A stretch of DNA of 5,581 nt from Burkholderiales bacterium (GTDB lineage: Bacteria > Pseudomonadota > Gammaproteobacteria > Burkholderiales > Usitatibacteraceae). Both the position numbers and the translations under genes were made by a program. This document shows, piece after piece, positions 5,521-5,581 of the stretch (position 1 is the stretch's first letter; every line of letters starts with the position of its first letter). The notes beneath the pieces are model-generated. The model was not told the origin of the DNA, made no database searches, and saw only the letters and a program-made list of their open reading frames with translations. The stretch spans positions 1 through 5,581 of the forward strand of contig JAICTR010000203.1 in the NCBI GenBank assembly GCA_025936275.1, given 5' to 3'.

Positions 5521-5581
5521 ATGAAGAAGTTTACAGACGAGGAACTTGCTGCGCTGTGGCGCGCATGGAAGCAAGGGCAGA
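5521..5581 (+). CDS. Transposase N-terminus, probably IS30 family (3' end missing)
   Basis: Only the first 20 codons are visible, reading MKKFTDEELAALWRAWKQGQ before the window ends. The ELAALWRAWKQGQ segment resembles the N-terminal helix-turn-helix of IS30-type transposases (pattern ...ELWRRWRxGESLxxIARALG), which bind the terminal repeats. The start is supported by the Shine-Dalgarno sequence GGAGG (5510-5514), 6 nt upstream. Codons such as AAG-AAG-TTT-ACA and the lower GC set it apart from its neighbours, fitting a mobile gene. Another HTH protein is possible given so few residues. Confidence 0.6.
   Translation, partial: MKKFTDEELAALWRAWKQGQ

Larger units (their letters stand above)
5463..5581 (+). 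mobile_element. Left end of an insertion sequence, probably IS30-like (continues past the window)
   Basis: From about 5463 the sequence becomes clearly less GC-rich than the rest of the window. A transposase-like gene starts at 5521. The spacing of about 60 bp between the composition change and the ORF suits an IS left end with terminal inverted repeat, which I place roughly within 5463-5492. The exact boundary and the inverted repeat cannot be confirmed because the right end and target-site duplication lie outside the window. Confidence 0.5.

Noticed and set aside
1..5581. CRISPR arrays, tRNA or rRNA genes, riboswitches
   Set aside because: No regularly spaced repeats, cloverleaf-like segments or rRNA-like sequence were seen on either strand, and no cobalamin-type leader is visible before the permease.

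Overview
The window is a very GC-rich stretch of bacterial chromosome, about two-thirds or more G+C by eye, with G/C-ending codons in nearly every gene. The gene families and the GGGGTCAGG-type palindrome suggest a proteobacterium, perhaps betaproteobacterial or burkholderial. That placement is inference, because no taxonomic marker gene is present. The only clear departure in base composition is the last ~120 bases, which are markedly more AT-rich and carry the beginning of an insertion sequence.

Layout. (1) 1-363, plus strand: the C-terminal two-thirds of a YfcE/MJ0936-type metallophosphoesterase. It converges, with a 7-bp overlap, on (2) a minus-strand two-gene operon. That operon holds a zinc-dependent alcohol/formaldehyde-dehydrogenase-like enzyme (888-2069) followed 9 nt later by a small multi-pass membrane protein (357-878). 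(3) A 228-bp divergent intergenic region separates this operon from (4) a plus-strand GNAT acetyltransferase of the phosphinothricin-acetyltransferase type (2298-2873). Its last residues and stop codon are supplied by a perfect 18-bp-arm palindrome (2834-2877). (5) A second minus-strand operon is read from right to left: a FecCD/BtuC-type permease (4404-5429), an FhuC/FecE/BtuD-type ATPase (3616-4407, 4-nt ATGA overlap), and a transglutaminase-like protein of unknown role (2882-3607, 8 nt gap). (6) The right edge holds a second, unpaired GGGGTCAGG motif (5455-5463). The presumed left end of an IS30-like insertion sequence and the first 20 codons of its transposase follow it directly.

How the parts work together. 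The permease and ATPase form the inner-membrane part of an importer for an iron-siderophore, heme or cobalamin-type substrate. The periplasmic binding protein and outer-membrane receptor are not in the window, and the IS lies right where upstream genes or a leader would be expected. The dehydrogenase and membrane protein are probably co-transcribed, and the third zinc ligand of the dehydrogenase is an Asp, as in formaldehyde dehydrogenase/dismutase enzymes. The most unusual signals are non-coding: the GGGGTCAGG palindrome that forms a gene's 3' end, a perfect 10-bp hairpin burying the permease start codon, and an 8-bp inverted repeat that would sequester the transposase ribosome-binding site.
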